5,403 bases of DNA, from assembly GCA_900545455.1 (NCBI GenBank), contig UQZF01000185.1, forward strand, positions 1 through 5,403. The letters run 5' to 3'. The notes below the pieces were generated by a model that ran no database searches, was not told the origin of the DNA, and saw nothing but the letters and a program-made list of their open reading frames with translations. This DNA is from an uncultured Eubacteriales bacterium. Lineage in GTDB: Bacteria > Bacillota > Clostridia > Lachnospirales > Lachnospiraceae. Below, in pieces: positions 3,622-5,403 of the stretch. How positions within the stretch are numbered: the first letter of the stretch is position 1; each line of letters begins with the position of its first letter. A program made the translations under genes and the position numbers.

Positions 3622-5403
3622 TTAATTCGCAAACGGTGTCATTCCGAGAACCCTCGAATCGTCACAGTCAATGACATACGCGTCCTGAATGTACTCCTTC
3701 CATGCGTCACTGTCAAAATAATAGATACAGCCGTTGTCCTTGAACTTGTCAAGCTCCCCGTTCATCAGTGCCGCCGCATCATCGGCTAAGCCCGAACCGT
3801 TTATAATGCTGTCCTTCAGTGCCGTTGTCTCTATAAGGAAGTACTCTCCGCTTCCGTTTCCGCTGTCCCATATTTCCACTGCTACCTGTGCGTGTCCCGG
3901 CGGAAGCACCAAAAAGGCGTGCATTCCCGCGCTCTGCAATGCGCTTGCGACAGTAAGCGATGTCTCAATGCACAGACCACTCTGCTGCTCTAATACCTGC
4001 TCAGGCAAAAGAATGTGCTGATTGCTGCCGCTCACCGAGAAACCATCCATATTATAGCGCACACCCATATTATACATAGCCTTCATTATAGCCGCGGACT
4101 GGAGATACGTCACTGCATAGACATTTCCTGCTACCATCTGGTATCCTGCAAGGCTTTCAACCTTCCCGTCCGACAACTCATAAATCTCGTCTATGGCATT
4201 GCGCTTTAAGGCAGATATGCTCGACGATTCGGGTGTCAGGAAGCATAAAATATTGTCCTTCGTGAAGGTACCGAAATCACTGCTCACCCATTCGACATCA
4301 TTCTTGCTCTTTATGGTAATCGGGTGGGATTCCGTCGTAATCTGTGTGCCGTCCTCATTGTAAAGCGTTATGTTCAACTGCGCCGACTTTGCGGAGGTCA
4401 GGTCAATGTCACCCGTGACAAGAGGCGGCTTGATAAACAACTGCCTTGCCTCGTTGGTGACCGTGTAGCTCTGTCTGTACTTCTGCGTAAAGCCCGGAAT
4501 CTCGACCTCAACGTCGATTTTTCTGTCCTCACCGTAAGCCGCCAAGCTTATTATAGCAAAGGAATCGTAGGTGTTATACAGTGAAGGATATATGGTGTCA
4601 ACGCACTCCGTGTCGTAGCATATCGCATCCGACATGCTGTTTTCAAAGACATATTCCTCCCTGTCCTTTCCCGACATTTCACTATAGCTTCGTATCTCTC
4701 CGCAGAGCTTCACGGAATACGAATAGGCACTCACACAGTAGAGATTCAACATATCATAGCTTGAATCGAGCACATCATTAAACCACTTTTCCTCAGCCAC
4801 CGCGCATCTGTCGTACAATTCTTCACAGGATGCCATGCGGAGATTGTCATTATAATTGACTGCCAGCGCATATTTATGAAGGATGGTCTGATTCAAGTCA
4901 AGAATGTTTTCATACTCCTTCCAATAGCCCTCGACAAACAAAGGATATTCAAAGCTCTCATACTCCGCCTTTGCTGATTCAAGCCAGTTTTTCATGTCAT
5001 CGTAATTTTCCTGCGGTGTCCTGTCATCATCAAAGAGGTTCGGTCTTGCAAGAATGAAGGGCGCACTGTTGTAACGCTTAAAAAAATCATAGTAATCGTA
5101 ACGTATTTTGGCGTAATCGGATGCGAGACTGTAATATGAGACAACCGCGTCACTGAGCCTGCCGTCACCTGTCGCGAGCGAAACCGCCTCAGGTCTGAGA
5201 CTATCAAGCGTCTGCTGCAATTCACCAAGCAGACTTATGCTTTCCTCCACATCCAAACCGTTCTCTATCTGAGTCCACGAGTCGACCACGGCGGTATTTG
5301 CCTGCTCCAAATTTGCAAGAAGCTCATCGTAGGCTATTGCCTCCGTGGTTGTCTCCACCGCGTCACTGTTTTTCTCAGGCTGCACTGATTCGGTGCTCTC
5401 CTC
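3622..5403 (-). CDS. large transglutaminase-like domain protein, probably exported; N-terminus beyond the window
   Basis: At least 593 codons; the frame is open to the right edge, so the start is not visible. The GTG at 5383-5385 is an internal valine codon rather than a good start. Residues here count from the first visible codon. About 1-22 is a Glu/Ser/Thr-rich stretch of the kind that links a lipoprotein signal to a folded domain. About 25-245 is mainly helical and rich in Tyr and acidic residues, with six cysteines. About 290-370 is beta-rich and Ig-like. About 375-593 is the transglutaminase-like part: GLCIETS with C478, PGHAQVAVEI with H504, and FLIETT with E525. These fit the Cys-His-acid triad of the transglutaminase/papain-like fold, with Glu in place of the more usual Asp. 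Family members may be proteases, crosslinkers or inactive binding modules; which applies is unknown. Surface location is inferred because no signal peptide is in view. The gene lies upstream of, and is probably cotranscribed with, the ATPase/nuclease-like gene. Confidence 0.75.
   Translation of the reverse strand, partial: EESTESVQPEKNSDAVETTTEAIAYDELLANLEQANTAVVDSWTQIENGLDVEESISLLGELQQTLDSLRPEAVSLATGDGRLSDAVVSYYSLASDYAKIRYDYYDFFKRYNSAPFILARPNLFDDDRTPQENYDDMKNWLESAKAEYESFEYPLFVEGYWKEYENILDLNQTILHKYALAVNYNDNLRMASCEELYDRCAVAEEKWFNDVLDSSYDMLNLYCVSAYSYSVKLCGEIRSYSEMSGKDREEYVFENSMSDAICYDTECVDTIYPSLYNTYDSFAIISLAAYGEDRKIDVEVEIPGFTQKYRQSYTVTNEARQLFIKPPLVTGDIDLTSAKSAQLNITLYNEDGTQITTESHPITIKSKNDVEWVSSDFGTFTKDNILCFLTPESSSISALKRNAIDEIYELSDGKVESLAGYQMVAGNVYAVTYLQSAAIMKAMYNMGVRYNMDGFSVSGSNQHILLPEQVLEQQSGLCIETSLTVASALQSAGMHAFLVLPPGHAQVAVEIWDSGNGSGEYFLIETTALKDSIINGSGLADDAAALMNGELDKFKDNGCIYYFDSDAWKEYIQDAYVIDCDDSRVLGMTPFAN

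Noticed and set aside
1..5403. Possible CRISPR array, tRNA, rRNA, insertion sequence or phage genes
   Set aside because: No regularly spaced long repeats, no cloverleaf-like sequence, and no transposase, integrase or structural phage motifs were seen on either strand.
1897..5403. Calling the transglutaminase/ATPase pair a defence system
   Set aside because: The nuclease-like domain alone does not establish this. The partner appears extracellular, and no known defence genes are in view.

Overview
The window looks like a piece of chromosome from a gut Firmicute, most likely a member of the Clostridia and probably of the Lachnospiraceae. This is inferred from strong AAGGAGG-type ribosome binding sites, TATAAT-like promoters, moderate to low GC, a GH26 mannanase-type glycosidase, and an AAA-ATPase/PD-(D/E)XK protein of a family that is abundant and paralogous in such genomes. 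Species cannot be fixed from the sequence alone.

Layout, left to right: (i) 1-272 is an AT-rich, apparently non-coding leader holding a short period-7 tandem repeat and an extended -10 promoter with a small inverted repeat. (ii) 273-1232 (+) encodes a complete single-domain GH26 beta-mannanase-like enzyme without a signal peptide. (iii) 1233-1326 holds a probable separate promoter, with an imperfect palindrome around ACGCGT. (iv) 1327-1698 (+) encodes a complete RidA (YjgF/UK114) enamine/imine deaminase. (v) 1699-1896 is a densely structured convergent intergenic region. It is framed by a 13-bp inverted repeat and contains several perfect or near-perfect stem-loops, the last of which is a bidirectional terminator. 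(vi) 1897-3591 (-) encodes an AAA-ATPase-like protein with a C-terminal PD-(D/E)XK nuclease-like domain. (vii) 3622-5403 (-) is the 3' part of a large, probably exported protein with a C-terminal transglutaminase-like (Cys-His-acid) domain. Its start lies beyond the right edge.

The two minus-strand genes are 30 bp or less apart and are probably one transcript ending at the shared terminator at 1837-1894. The two plus-strand genes each seem to have their own promoter and no evident functional link. The GH26 gene is visibly more AT-rich than ridA and the minus-strand genes (for example 19 G/C in 301-360 against 34 G/C in 1441-1500), so it may have a different history.

I do not see a convincing complete new system such as a defence island, phage module or CRISPR. 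The most interesting item is the structured element at about 1707-1904. Next is the unexplained pairing of an apparently exported transglutaminase-like protein with a cytoplasmic ATPase/nuclease-like protein.
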